Program-made: the position numbers and the translations under genes
From: Frigoribacterium sp. PhB24
GTDB lineage: Bacteria > Actinomycetota > Actinomycetes > Actinomycetales > Microbacteriaceae
Direction of reading: 5' to 3'
Length of the DNA stretch: 64,000 nt
NCBI RefSeq assembly: GCF_003755185.1
Contig: NZ_RKIC01000011.1
Coordinates: 1-64,000 of the forward strand
Notes under the pieces: model-generated
Databases searched by the model: none
What the model was told of the DNA's origin: nothing
The model's input: the letters and a program-made list of their open reading frames with translations, nothing else
Shown here: positions 46,807-57,056 of the stretch, one piece after another
Layout of the letters: each line of letters starts with the position of its first letter
Numbering within the stretch: position 1 is the stretch's first letter

Positions 46807-48108
46807 TCAGACCTTCGAGCGCCAGTCCTCGTCGGCGTCGGCCTCGTCGGCCTCGAGCAGGGCGGCCTCGGGCAGCGTGATCGACTCGGTCGCGGGCTCG
46901 ATCACCATCTGCTCGTCGCGGCGGTGGCGCAGCACGTCGTTGATGTACGAGGTCAGCGCCTCGGCGATGGGCACGTCGCGGTTCTCGGCCTGCGACTGGT
47001 ACCAGCGGTGCTCGAGCAGCTGGTGGAACACCTCGGCCGGTTCGAGTCGACCGCGCAGGTCGCGGGGGATCGAGCGCACGACGGGTTCGAAGACGCGTGA
47101 GGCCCACTCGTGCGCGATCATCTCCTCGTCGACGTCGGACTGGTCGGTGCGCATGCGGTACGCGTCGAGGTCGTTGAGCAGGCGCCGGGCCTGGTTCTCC
47201 TCGACGTCGAGGCCGGTCAGGCGCAGCAGACGGCGTGAGTGGTGGCCGGCGTCGACGACCTTGGGCTGGATCTTGACCTGGCTGCCGCCTTCGGCCGTCT
47301 TGATCGCCAGCTCTTCGATGTCGAAGCCGAGGTCGTTGAGACGCTCGACGCGATCGTTGATGCGCCAGCGCTCCGAACTGTCGAAGGTCTCGGCACCGGT
47401 CAGCTCGGTCCAGAGGCTGCGGTACTTCGCGACGATGCCGTTGCTCACGTCGACCGGGTCGAGGTTGTCGTCGAGGCGACCGCCGGCCTCAAGGTCGAGC
47501 AGTTCTCCGGCGATGTTGACGCGGGCCACCTCGAGGTCGTTCTCGCGTTGCCCGTTCGAGAGGCCGCCGGGGTAGAGCTTGCCGGTCTCGGCATCGACCA
47601 GGTACGCGGCGAAGGCGCCGGCGTCACGACGGAAGAGCGTGTTCGAGAGCGAGACGTCGCCCCAGTAGAACCCGATGATGTGCAACCGAACCAGTAGCAG
47701 GGCCAGGGCGTCGACCAGGCGACGGGCCGTGTCGGGGCGCAGCGTCTGCGAGTAGAGCGCGCGGTAGGGGAGCGAGAACTTCAGGTGCCGCGTCACGAGC
47801 ACCGGGTTGAGCGGCGACCCGTCCGCATCGTTGCGGTTCGTGATGACGGCCAGCGGGTCGACGCACGGGATGTCCATGCGCTGCAGCGTCCGGAGCATCT
47901 CGTACTCGCCCCGGGCCATCTCGCCCGACGTCTCCTTGATCGCGATGACGAAACCGCTGAGGTGCGCGAACCGCACGAGGTGCCGCGAGATGCCCTTCGG
48001 CAGCGTCGCGATGGCCTCGTCGGGCCACTCGTCGAGCGGCAGCGACCACGGCAGGTCGAGCAGGGCGGGGTCGGCGGTGGCCGAGGTGATGTTGAGGGAG
48101 TCGGGCAT
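46807..48108 (-). CDS. DUF4032 family protein with kinase-like fold
   Basis: The 433-aa protein has an N half resembling lipopolysaccharide/Kdo-kinase-like folds (LVRFAHLSGFVIAIKETSG, LLLVRLHIIGFYWGDVSLSNTLF with an HxxxxxxGDxxxxN-like catalytic stretch, YLVDAETGKLY) and a DUF4032 C half. The substrate is unknown. ATG at 48108. Confidence 0.8.
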   Translation of the reverse strand: MPDSLNITSATADPALLDLPWSLPLDEWPDEAIATLPKGISRHLVRFAHLSGFVIAIKETSGEMARGEYEMLRTLQRMDIPCVDPLAVITNRNDADGSPLNPVLVTRHLKFSLPYRALYSQTLRPDTARRLVDALALLLVRLHIIGFYWGDVSLSNTLFRRDAGAFAAYLVDAETGKLYPGGLSNGQRENDLEVARVNIAGELLDLEAGGRLDDNLDPVDVSNGIVAKYRSLWTELTGAETFDSSERWRINDRVERLNDLGFDIEELAIKTAEGGSQVKIQPKVVDAGHHSRRLLRLTGLDVEENQARRLLNDLDAYRMRTDQSDVDEEMIAHEWASRVFEPVVRSIPRDLRGRLEPAEVFHQLLEHRWYQSQAENRDVPIAEALTSYINDVLRHRRDEQMVIEPATESITLPEAALLEADEADADEDWRSKV

Positions 48109-48161
48109 GGGGGCCTCTCGTGCGGTGATGCGACGCCTGAGGCGAGGCGGCGGGGGAGGTC

Positions 48162-48171
48162 AGGAGGCGCG
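48162..48171 (+). repeat. AGGAGGCGCGG word, intergenic
   Basis: Single + copy between the DUF4032 start and the ABC ATPase terminator. Confidence 0.9.
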
Positions 48172-48188
48172 GGGCCGGAACGCGGGAC

Positions 48189-48236
48189 GGCCCGCCGGGT
48201 CGATCGGAGGAGTGCTCCGAGCGGACTCGACGGGCC
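48189..48236 (-). terminator. Imperfect hairpin after the sugar ABC ATPase
   Basis: Arms about 48189-48209 and 48215-48236 pair with three mismatches and a bulge. Confidence 0.5.
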
Positions 48237-48250
48237 GACGCGAGGGGGTG

Positions 48251-49351
<1,101 letters not shown>

Positions 49352-49624
49352 GATCTTCTCCTTCACCGGCAGGTACGTGCCGGACGATCCGTTGTGAATG
49401 GACGGTGATCAACCTCAGAGGTCCGCGGTGACCACCACCGCTCAGCATGCCATGAAAATCCCTCGGATCGCCACGGGCACCCCCCTTCTCCACCCCCGCA
49501 CCGCCCGCGCCTGCGGACTTCTGCCAGGCTCGCCTCGTACCATGTTTCGTGGCCACGACTCGTGGCGACCGTCCCCACCACCCGCTCGACGCGACCATGC
49601 GAGGCCGTCGCGCACCGGAGCCCC

Positions 49625-50572
49625 ATGACTGACCTGAACCCCGACGACCCGTCGTTGACCAAGAACCAGCGGCGCGCGGCGGCCCGCCAGAAGGCGCAGC
49701 TCGCCCGCCAGAAGCAGAAGCGGCGCCAGCGCGCCGGCAAGTGGGCGCTGCAGGGCGGCCTCGCCCTCGTGGTGATCGCCATCGTCGTCGGCGTCGTCCT
49801 GGTCATCACGAACAGCATCCGTCCGGCCGGCCCCGGCCCCGCCAACATGGCGAGCGACGGCATCAAGATCGGTCAGGGCTTCGAAGCCGTGCAGACCGGG
49901 GCCCTCGGCCCCGACGACGAGCCGACGGCCTCGGCCACCACGGCGTCGAGCGACACGGTCGACATCGTGATCTACCTCGACTACCTCTGCCCGATCTGCG
50001 GTGAGTTCGAGCAGGCCAACAACGCCTACATCAGCGGACTCGTCGAGTCGGGGGCGGCGACGGTCGAGTACCACCCGGTGGCCATCCTGACGAACCAGTC
50101 CCTCGGCACGAAGTACAGCAACCGCGCGGCCAACGCGGCGGCCTGCGTCGCGAACTACTCGCCGAACTCGTTCTTCGACTTCAACACCGCCCTCTTCGAC
50201 CAACAACCCGACGAGGGTACCCGCGGTCTCGACGATTCCCAGCTCTCCGACATCGCCACCGGCATCGACGGGGTGACCAAGGCGAGCGACATCACCAGAT
50301 GCATCGACGACGACGAGTTCGGCTCGTGGGTGACGGCGTCGACGCAGCGGGCCATCGACGGTCCCCTGCCGAACAGCGGCCTCGACGCCCTCACGGGCAC
50401 CCCGACGGTGCTCGTGAACGGCCAGCAGTACGACGGCAGCCGACCGTTCACCGTGCAGGAGTTCCGCAGCTTCGTGGTCACGGCTGCCGGCAACACCTAC
50501 ACCGAGTCGGGCACGGCCAGTCCGTCGCCGACGCCCACCGAGTCGGCCCCGGCCGAGACGCCCGCCGGCTAG
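49625..50572 (+). CDS. DsbA-like membrane-anchored thioredoxin
   Basis: The 315-aa protein has a Lys/Arg/Gln-rich cytoplasmic segment, one membrane helix (residues 41-62), and an extracytoplasmic DsbA fold with YLDYLCPICGEFE (redox pair Cys122/Cys125) and the cis-Pro loop GTPTVLVNGQ. Two further cysteines (ACVANY, RCIDDD) may pair. It likely oxidises or isomerises secreted proteins. The tail is Pro/Ser/Thr rich. Its TAG stop shares bases with the next gene's stop. Confidence 0.88.
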   Translation: MTDLNPDDPSLTKNQRRAAARQKAQLARQKQKRRQRAGKWALQGGLALVVIAIVVGVVLVITNSIRPAGPGPANMASDGIKIGQGFEAVQTGALGPDDEPTASATTASSDTVDIVIYLDYLCPICGEFEQANNAYISGLVESGAATVEYHPVAILTNQSLGTKYSNRAANAAACVANYSPNSFFDFNTALFDQQPDEGTRGLDDSQLSDIATGIDGVTKASDITRCIDDDEFGSWVTASTQRAIDGPLPNSGLDALTGTPTVLVNGQQYDGSRPFTVQEFRSFVVTAAGNTYTESGTASPSPTPTESAPAETPAG

Positions 50573-51120
50573 GTCGTCCTGCGGGGGTGTGGCAGCACCC
50601 CCGTGCGGTCGCGGGCGGCGACGGGCAGTTCGTGCAGCACCACGTCGCGCACCTCGCCCGCGTCGAGCGTCAGCGTGAGGTAGGTGGCGTGCGGCTGGCG
50701 CCGCCGGTCCGTGGGCGACCCCGGGTTCAGCAGCCGGAGGCCCGCGGGCGTCGTCGTGTCCCACGGGATGTGGCTGTGCCCGAAGAGCAGCAGGTCCGTC
50801 TCGGGGAAGAGGCGGTCCATGCGACGCTCGCGCGCCTCCTTGCCCCCGGTCTCGTGCACCACGGCGAGACGCACGCCGTCGATCGTCGTGCGGGCCACTT
50901 CGGGCAGGCGGGCGCGCAGCCCGTCGCCGTCGTTGTTGCCCCAGACCCCGACCAGGAGGCGCGCACGGTCCTCGAACTCGTCCAGCAGGGGTTCGCCGGT
51001 CCAGTCGCCCGCGTGGACGACCACGTCGGCCCGCTCGACCGCGGCCCACACGACCCCCGGCACGGCCTTGGCCTTCTGTGGGACGTGGGTGTCGGACACG
51101 ACGAGGACGGAGGTCGGCAT
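50569..51120 (-). CDS. Metallophosphoesterase (YfcE/MJ0936 type)
   Basis: The 183-aa enzyme has all calcineurin-like metal motifs: VVSDTHVP, HAGDWTG, GVWGNNDG, VHETGG and FGHSHIPW. It hydrolyses phosphodiesters; the physiological substrate is unknown. Two AGGAGGCGCG copies (50831 and 50954) fall in its coding region. The stop overlaps that of the DsbA-like gene through a shared CTAG. Confidence 0.88.
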   Translation of the reverse strand: MPTSVLVVSDTHVPQKAKAVPGVVWAAVERADVVVHAGDWTGEPLLDEFEDRARLLVGVWGNNDGDGLRARLPEVARTTIDGVRLAVVHETGGKEARERRMDRLFPETDLLLFGHSHIPWDTTTPAGLRLLNPGSPTDRRRQPHATYLTLTLDAGEVRDVVLHELPVAARDRTGVLPHPRRTT

Positions 51121-51314
51121 GGCTCCCACGCTAGGCGCGCGTCGAGCCACCGGGGCACCGATCCGGCCCGATATTCTCGTGACGGGGTTGGCTGTCCTAG
51201 TCGGGCCGATCACCCCCGACACTTCTGCCAGCCCACCGGCAACCGGCCGCATCCGACCGCGCCTCGCCCGGCACCCCTCTCGACCCCCGCACCACCAGAA
51301 ACGAGGACGACACC

Positions 51315-52448
51315 GTGGGACTCTTCCGCAGCCAAGAATCCGAGGTGGCCCGCGAGGACGCCGCCGTCCGGCACTCCCTCTGGGCCGACGCCTTCGGCAC
51401 GCTCGCGACGCGTGCCGTGCAGATCATCGCCGTGCTGATCGTCGCCATCGGCGTCATCTACGTCTTCCTCAGCCTGAGCCTGGTCACCCTGCCGGTGCTG
51501 CTCGCGCTGATCTTCGCGTCGGCCATGCTGCCGGTCGTGGCGTTCCTGCGTCGCCACAAGGTGCCCTCGGTGCTCGCGACCCTGATCTGCCTCTTCGCCG
51601 TGCTGATCATCCTGGGCCTGGTCGCTTGGCTGATCGTCTGGGCCGTCGAGAACCAGGCCAGCTCGCTGGTCGACTCGGCCACCTCGGGCTTCAACAAGCT
51701 GCAGGACTGGATCACGACCCTGCCGTTCTCGATCAGCGACCAGCAGATCGACGACGTCCGCAACGCAGCCGTCGACTTCGTGACGAGCTCGCAGTTCGGC
51801 TCGGGTGCTCTCGCCGGGGCCTCGGCCGTCGGCAGCTTCGCCACCGGCCTCGTCCTGATGATCGTCGTGCTGTTCTTCTTCCTCAAGGACGGCCCGGCCA
51901 TCTGGGAGTTCCTGCTGCGTCCGTTCAAGGGCGAGAACTACGCCCGGGCCCGCCGCATCGGCGACAAGACGGTCACCACCCTCGGCGGCTACGTCCGCGG
52001 CACCGCGACGGTCGCCGCCGTCGACGCCATCGGCATCGGCGTCGGCCTCTGGATCGTCGGAGTCCCGCTCGCGCTCCCGCTCGCCGTCATCGTCTTCCTG
52101 ACGGCGTTCATCCCCCTCGTGGGCGCCACGGCGGCGGGCATCCTGGCCGCCCTGGTGGCACTCGTCGCGCTCGGTCCGGTGCAGGCGCTGATCGTCGTCG
52201 GCATCGTGGTGCTCGTCAACCAGCTCGAGGGCAACCTCCTGCAGCCGGTGCTCATGGGGCGCACGTTGCAGCTGCACGGCCTCGTGATCCTCGTCGCCCT
52301 GACCGCCGGCACGATCCTCGGCGGAGTCGTCGGCGCGGTCATCGCCGTGCCGCTCATGGCCGTCGTGTGGGGCATCACCCAGGTCTGGAACGGCGACCAC
52401 GAGCCGGCCGAGATGTTCCGGCAGAAGCGACCAGAAGAGGTCCGCTGA
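51315..52448 (+). CDS. AI-2E family transporter
   Basis: The 377-aa membrane protein has about eight helices with the family pattern: paired N-terminal helices, a soluble middle (residues about 115-160), FFFLKDGPAIWEFLLRPF and the GTILGGVVGAVIAVPLMAVV end. Family members export small molecules or act as Na+/H+ antiporters; AI-2 export is not established here. GTG with GAGGA seven bases upstream. Confidence 0.85.
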   Translation: MGLFRSQESEVAREDAAVRHSLWADAFGTLATRAVQIIAVLIVAIGVIYVFLSLSLVTLPVLLALIFASAMLPVVAFLRRHKVPSVLATLICLFAVLIILGLVAWLIVWAVENQASSLVDSATSGFNKLQDWITTLPFSISDQQIDDVRNAAVDFVTSSQFGSGALAGASAVGSFATGLVLMIVVLFFFLKDGPAIWEFLLRPFKGENYARARRIGDKTVTTLGGYVRGTATVAAVDAIGIGVGLWIVGVPLALPLAVIVFLTAFIPLVGATAAGILAALVALVALGPVQALIVVGIVVLVNQLEGNLLQPVLMGRTLQLHGLVILVALTAGTILGGVVGAVIAVPLMAVVWGITQVWNGDHEPAEMFRQKRPEEVR

Positions 52449-52473
52449 CCTTCCGGAGTCAGACGGAGGGCCT

Positions 52474-52516
52474 TCAGGAGGCGCGGTGCGGGGACTTCTC
52501 GCACCGCGCCTCCTGC
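52474..52516. terminator. AI-2E terminator built from two AGGAGGCGCGG words
   Basis: Words 52476-52485 (+) and 52505-52514 (-) lie in a perfect 15-bp stem with a nine-base loop. Confidence 0.9.
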
Positions 52517-52583
52517 GTTCTCCGGGTCCGTGACCGGGCCCGTGGCCGCGGTCGTGAGAAAAAGATGCAGCGACTGCAGGCAA

Positions 52584-52632
52584 ATGGTTGCATTTCGTCA
52601 ACGAAAGCGTATGGTTGACGTTCTGCAACCAT
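52584..52632 (+). promoter_or_regulatory. MFS-marR promoter with candidate MarR operator
   Basis: TTGCAT (52588-52593), 16 bases, TATGGT (52610-52615). A 9-bp inverted repeat ATGGTTGCA/TGCAACCAT (52584-52592, 52624-52632) brackets the promoter, with TTCGTCAACGAA inside and a further ATGGTTG at 52611. The region is clearly lower in G+C than its surroundings. The MarR gene of this operon is the natural candidate ligand. Confidence 0.65.
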
Positions 52633-52687
52633 CGGGCACGGCCAACGGCGTTCGGTCCCTCACCATCTCGAACCACCGGAGCGCACC

Positions 52688-54688
52688 TTGTCGCAGACCA
52701 CGACCGCCGCGGGCACGAAGCCCGCGGCACCCCACGAACCGGGCGAGGCGCCCGGCATGAGCCACCGTGAGGTCCTCACGGCCCTGTCGGGTCTGCTGAT
52801 GGGCATGCTCGTGGCGATCCTGTCGTCGACCGTCGTGTCGACCTCGCTGCCGCGCATCGTCAGCGACCTCAACGGCAGCCAGACCTCGTACACCTGGGTC
52901 ATCACCGCCACGCTGCTGGCCACCACGGTCAGCACCCCTCTGTGGGGCAAGTTCAGCGACCTGACGAACCGCAAGGTGCTGCTGCAGGTGGCGCTCGTGC
53001 TGTTCGTCCTCGCGTCGGTCGCGGCCGGTTTCTCGCAGAACACCGCGACGCTGATCACGTTCCGCGTCTTCCAGGGGCTCGGCGCCGGCGGTCTCACCGC
53101 CTTGGTGCAGGTCGTCATGAGCGACATCATCAGCCCGCGTGAGCGTGGCCGGTACATGGGCTACCTCGGCGCCGTGATGAGCGTCGGCACCATCGGCGGC
53201 CCGCTGCTCGGCGGCGTCCTCACCGACTCGATCGGCTGGCGCTGGAACTTCTTCGTCGGCGTGCCCGTCGGCGTCGCGGCGCTCATCGTCATCCAGCGCA
53301 CGCTGCACCTGCCCCCCAAGCCCAAGAAGGCCGTCGTCGTCGACTACTGGGGCGCCGGGCTGATCGCCGGCGGCGTCTCGCTGCTGCTCGTCTGGGTGTC
53401 ACTCGGCGGCAAGCAGTTCGAATGGGCCTCGACCACCAGTTGGCTGATGGGTGTGGGCGCGGCCGTGCTGCTCGCGCTGGCCGTCGTCGTGGAGTTCCGC
53501 TCGAAGGAGCCGATCATCCCCTTGACGCTGTTCACGAACCGCACCTTCACCTTCGCGGTGATCGCCTCGCTCAGCGTCGGTGTCGCGATGTTCGGCACCA
53601 GCGTGTTCCTCGGCCAGTACATGCAGCTGGCTCGCGGCCAGTCGCCCACCATGGCGGGCATCCTGACCCTGCCGATGGTGCTCGGCCTGCTCATCTCGTC
53701 GATGGTGGCCGGCGCGCTCATCTCGAAGTACGGCAAGTGGAAGCCCTACATGATCGTCGGGTCGATCCTGCTCGCCGCCGGCCTCTTCCTCATGTCGACC
53801 ATCGAGTACGACACGAACTTCTTCATCGTCTCGGTCTTCATGGCCATGATGGGTCTCGGCATCGGCATGGTGATGCAGAACCTCGTGCTCGTCGTGCAGA
53901 ACTCGGTCGACGTCAGCGTCGTGGGTGCCGCCTCGTCGAGCGTCGCGTTCTTCCGCAGCCTGGGTGGCACCATCGGCGTCTCGGTCATGGGCGCCGTCCT
54001 CGGCACCAAGGTCTCGGGCTACATCACCGACGGCCTCACCGACGCCGGGGTCGACCCCAGCGCGCTCGGCAGCGGTGGCTCGACGAGCATCCCCGACCTC
54101 AGTGCCGTGCCCGGCCCGATCCGCACCATCATCGAGTCGGCCTACGGGCAGGGCGTCGCCGACGTCTTCCTGATCGCGGCCCCGCTCGCGATCATCACCA
54201 TCGTGTTCGTCTGCCTGCTGCCGAACGTCGAGCTCGGTACCAAGACCGGCATCCAGCGTGCCGCGGCGACGACGGACGGCCCCGCGGCCGGTTCGTCGGC
54301 GGCGACGGGCTCGGACGACAGCGAAGGAGGCGCGGCTCCGGTCGACGCCAATGCCGCGTCCCCGGCCGCCAAGGGAGTCGCGGCCACGGCCGGGCTGGCC
54401 CCCGCGGTGTCGAGCGCTCCGGCGACGGAGTCCACGCCCGCCCCGGTCGCGGCGACGGGCCTGTCGGGTTCGCCGGCCCCGGTCTCGCCCATCGACGAAG
54501 GCGACGCCGCCGCCGACGTGCAGCGCCGTCACCACAACCACACGACGACCGCCACCGGTACCATCGACACGATCATCGCGACGGGTGCTGCCGAGGTGGC
54601 GGGTCACCCGGTGCCCGCCGACGAACTGGCCGAGAGCCCGGTGTTCTCGTCCCTGGTCGAGGAGAAAGATGTCGCAGCCGACCGTTGA
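52688..54688 (+). CDS. MFS drug exporter (DHA2/EmrB type) with long C-terminal tail
   Basis: The 666-aa protein has 14 helices with DHA2 hallmarks (ILSSTVVSTSLPRIVSDL, TPLWGKFSDLTNRK, FQGLGAGGLTALVQVVMSD, GWRWNFFVGVPVG). Residues about 515-666 are an Ala/Pro/Ser/Thr tail with a RRHHNHTT stretch, unusual in the family, holding an AGGAGGCGCGG copy (54325-54334). TTG start with GGAG upstream; ATG 52758 is an alternative. It overlaps the MarR gene. Confidence 0.88.
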   Translation: MSQTTTAAGTKPAAPHEPGEAPGMSHREVLTALSGLLMGMLVAILSSTVVSTSLPRIVSDLNGSQTSYTWVITATLLATTVSTPLWGKFSDLTNRKVLLQVALVLFVLASVAAGFSQNTATLITFRVFQGLGAGGLTALVQVVMSDIISPRERGRYMGYLGAVMSVGTIGGPLLGGVLTDSIGWRWNFFVGVPVGVAALIVIQRTLHLPPKPKKAVVVDYWGAGLIAGGVSLLLVWVSLGGKQFEWASTTSWLMGVGAAVLLALAVVVEFRSKEPIIPLTLFTNRTFTFAVIASLSVGVAMFGTSVFLGQYMQLARGQSPTMAGILTLPMVLGLLISSMVAGALISKYGKWKPYMIVGSILLAAGLFLMSTIEYDTNFFIVSVFMAMMGLGIGMVMQNLVLVVQNSVDVSVVGAASSSVAFFRSLGGTIGVSVMGAVLGTKVSGYITDGLTDAGVDPSALGSGGSTSIPDLSAVPGPIRTIIESAYGQGVADVFLIAAPLAIITIVFVCLLPNVELGTKTGIQRAAATTDGPAAGSSAATGSDDSEGGAAPVDANAASPAAKGVAATAGLAPAVSSAPATESTPAPVAATGLSGSPAPVSPIDEGDAAADVQRRHHNHTTTATGTIDTIIATGAAEVAGHPVPADELAESPVFSSLVEEKDVAADR

Positions 54689-55217
54689 CGGCCAGCCCGA
54701 GGGCGCGGTGCTCGACGCGCCGCGCCCTGCGGGAGTCGCCGCTCCCGGCCGGGCCGCACCGCGCCTCCCGGGGGCCGACGACGAAGGCCGCGAGGGGCTG
54801 ATGGCCGGCGTCGTCGACGAGATCGGGTCGATGATGGTCGAGGCCAAGCGCACGATCGCCGCGGCGGCGTCGCGCTTCGACCCGGACGTGCCCCCGACGG
54901 CGTTCTACGTGCTGCGGTACGTGATGAAGCACCAGCCGTGCAGCGCCGGCGACATCGTGAAGGCGATGGCCATGGACAAGAGCGCGGTCAGCCGGCAGGT
55001 CACCCTGCTGCGCGAGGCCGGTTTCGTCGACATGGTGCCCGACACCGCCGACGGACGCGTCATGACGCTCCACAGCACCGAGCGCGCCGAGAGCCGCATG
55101 CTCGAGGTGAGGCACGAGAACCGCGCCGTGTTCCGTACGCACGTCGAGGGCTGGACCGACGACGAGCTCGCCGAGTTCGCCGGCTGGCTGCGCCGGTTCA
55201 ACACCCCCGCCGGGTAG
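54669..55217 (+). CDS. MarR family transcriptional regulator
   Basis: The 182-aa regulator has an extended N terminus of about 45 residues, then the MarR winged helix: SAGDIVKAMAMDKSAVSRQVTLLREAGFVDMVPDTADGR. It starts inside the MFS gene (20-base overlap) behind GAGGAGAAAG, so exporter and repressor are made together and probably autoregulated. Confidence 0.9.
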   Translation: MSQPTVDGQPEGAVLDAPRPAGVAAPGRAAPRLPGADDEGREGLMAGVVDEIGSMMVEAKRTIAAAASRFDPDVPPTAFYVLRYVMKHQPCSAGDIVKAMAMDKSAVSRQVTLLREAGFVDMVPDTADGRVMTLHSTERAESRMLEVRHENRAVFRTHVEGWTDDELAEFAGWLRRFNTPAG

Positions 55218-55416
55218 GCCCGGCCAGCCCCGGGTGGGTCGTGGTGGCCGATGCTGCGGGTCTTCCGCGCGACGACCTCGGAGCGCTACTGTGAGCGCGC
55301 TGACCATCACTCGGGCATCCGCCCCACGATGACGTCCCTCTTCGACCCCCGAAGCCGGAGGCGGACCGCGACCTCGCGTCGCGACCTTTGTTCTACCCGA
55401 CAGACGAAGGAGCATC

Positions 55417-55776
55417 ATGAAGAAACTCACCCGCCTGGCCGCCATCGCGACCGCCGGCCTCGCGCTCACGGTCGGCGGTGTCGCCCTGCCGGCCAACGCC
55501 GCCTCGAACGGATACGTCTACGTCGTCGTGCGCGGCACCGCGTGCGGTTCGACCGCCACCACCGTCAAGGGCATCCAGGTGCAGAACGCCACCATCGGAT
55601 GGTCGTTGAACTGGGACCGTGGCGACGACATCGTGTACCCGCAGGTCCGGTTGGGGACGGCGAACACGCTCACCCTGAACCTCGAGTGCTACGTGGGCAA
55701 TCGTCAGGTGGGGTACCGGTATCTGCCGGTGACCATCAGGCCCACGGCGTCGAACCAGACGTTCTGGGTCGGCTGA
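55417..55776 (+). CDS. Small secreted protein, hypothetical
   Basis: The 119-aa precursor has a classical signal peptide MKKLTRLAAIATAGLALTVG ending in ANA-AS (cleavage near residue 28). The mature part is beta-rich with two cysteines (GTACGST, LNLECYVG) that can form a disulfide. GAAGGAG precedes the ATG. Monocistronic, between strong structures. No family recognised. Confidence 0.7.
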   Translation: MKKLTRLAAIATAGLALTVGGVALPANAASNGYVYVVVRGTACGSTATTVKGIQVQNATIGWSLNWDRGDDIVYPQVRLGTANTLTLNLECYVGNRQVGYRYLPVTIRPTASNQTFWVG

Positions 55777-55795
55777 GCGGCCCGCGTCCGACGGC

Positions 55796-55828
55796 GAAGG
55801 CCCCCTCCCGTGACGGGAGGGGGCCTTC
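55796..55828. terminator. Perfect 15-bp bidirectional terminator
   Basis: Arms 55796-55810 and 55814-55828 with a three-base loop, between convergent genes. Confidence 0.88.
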
Positions 55829-55845
55829 GTGCGTTCGGGCAGGTG

Positions 55846-56889
55846 CTAGATCGTCGCGGTGTCGATCACGAAGCGGTAGCGGACCTTGCTGGCGACGACG
55901 CGCTCGTAGGCCTCGTCGACCTCGTCCGCGCCGATCGTCTCGATCTCGGCGCCGATGTGGTGCTCGGCGCAGAAGTCGAGCATCTCTTGCGTCTCGGGGA
56001 TGCCGCCGATGTTCGAGCCGGCGAGGCTGCGACGGCCGCCGATCAGCGACCCGGCGCCGAACGACTGCGGGTTCTCGGGCAGACCGACGAACACCATGGT
56101 GCCGTTGAGGCGCAGCGTGCGGGCGTAGGCGTCGATGTCCATGTCGGCCGAGATCGTGTTGATGATCAGGTCGAACGAGCTGCGGAGCTTCTTGAACGTC
56201 TCGGGGTCGCTCGAGGCGTAGTAGTGGTCGGCACCGAGCTTCAGGCCGTCCTCTCGCTTGGACAGCGTCTGGCTGATGACGGTCACCTCGGCACCCAGGG
56301 CGTGCGCGATCTTCACGGCCATGTGGCCGAGCCCGCCCATGCCGACGACGGCGACCTTCTTGCCGGGGCCGGCACCCCAGTGCTTGAGCGGCGAGTAGGT
56401 GGTGATGCCGGCGCAGAGCAGCGGCGCGGCCTCGTCGAGCGAGATGCCTTCGGGGATCGACAGCACGTAGTTCTCGTCGGCGACGATCTGCTTGGCGTAG
56501 CCGCCGTAGGTGGGCTCACCCGAGTACTGGCGGCCGTTGTAGGTCGCGACGTTGCCCTTGACGCAGAACTGCTGCTCGCCGGCGAGGCAGTTCTCGCACT
56601 CACGGCAGCTGTCGACGAAGCAGCCGATGCCGACGCGGTCGCCGACCTTGTGCTTCGTGACGTCGGAGCCGATCTCGGTGACGATGCCGGCGATCTCGTG
56701 GCCGGGAACCATCGGGAAGATGGCCTTGCCCCACTCTTCGCGGGCCTGGTGGATGTCGCTGTGGCAGATGCCGGCGAACGCGATGTCGATCTGGACGTCG
56801 TTCGGGCCGACGTCGCGCAGCTCGACGGTGGAGTGCTCGAAGGGGGCGCCGGCGGACGGCGTGAGCAGGACGGGGACGGTGGTGGGCAT
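55846..56889 (-). CDS. Zinc-dependent alcohol dehydrogenase (YahK/CAD type)
   Basis: The 347-aa enzyme has the catalytic zinc site (FAGICHSDIH, VPGHEIAGIV), four structural-zinc cysteines in DSCRECENCLAGEQQFC, and NADP-binding VVGMGGLGHMAVKIA. It reduces aldehydes. GAGAGG precedes the ATG. Confidence 0.92.
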   Translation of the reverse strand: MPTTVPVLLTPSAGAPFEHSTVELRDVGPNDVQIDIAFAGICHSDIHQAREEWGKAIFPMVPGHEIAGIVTEIGSDVTKHKVGDRVGIGCFVDSCRECENCLAGEQQFCVKGNVATYNGRQYSGEPTYGGYAKQIVADENYVLSIPEGISLDEAAPLLCAGITTYSPLKHWGAGPGKKVAVVGMGGLGHMAVKIAHALGAEVTVISQTLSKREDGLKLGADHYYASSDPETFKKLRSSFDLIINTISADMDIDAYARTLRLNGTMVFVGLPENPQSFGAGSLIGGRRSLAGSNIGGIPETQEMLDFCAEHHIGAEIETIGADEVDEAYERVVASKVRYRFVIDTATI

Positions 56890-57044
56890 GAGATGACCTC
56901 TCTGCGAGTGGTGGTGCGGTGGTGGTGCGCGCCCCGAGGGCGCGACGGACTCCGACGACGTTGTGGGATGCAACTGAGCCTAGGCCGGGCCTCTGACATC
57001 CGTTCCCAGCGAAGCGGCAGGCGCACGAGGGGCGGGTCGACCGC

Positions 57045-57054
57045 AGGAGGCGCG
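57045..57054 (+). repeat. AGGAGGCGCGG word, intergenic
   Basis: Single + copy two bases beyond the stop of the ROK gene on the other strand. Confidence 0.9.
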
Positions 57055-57056
57055 GC

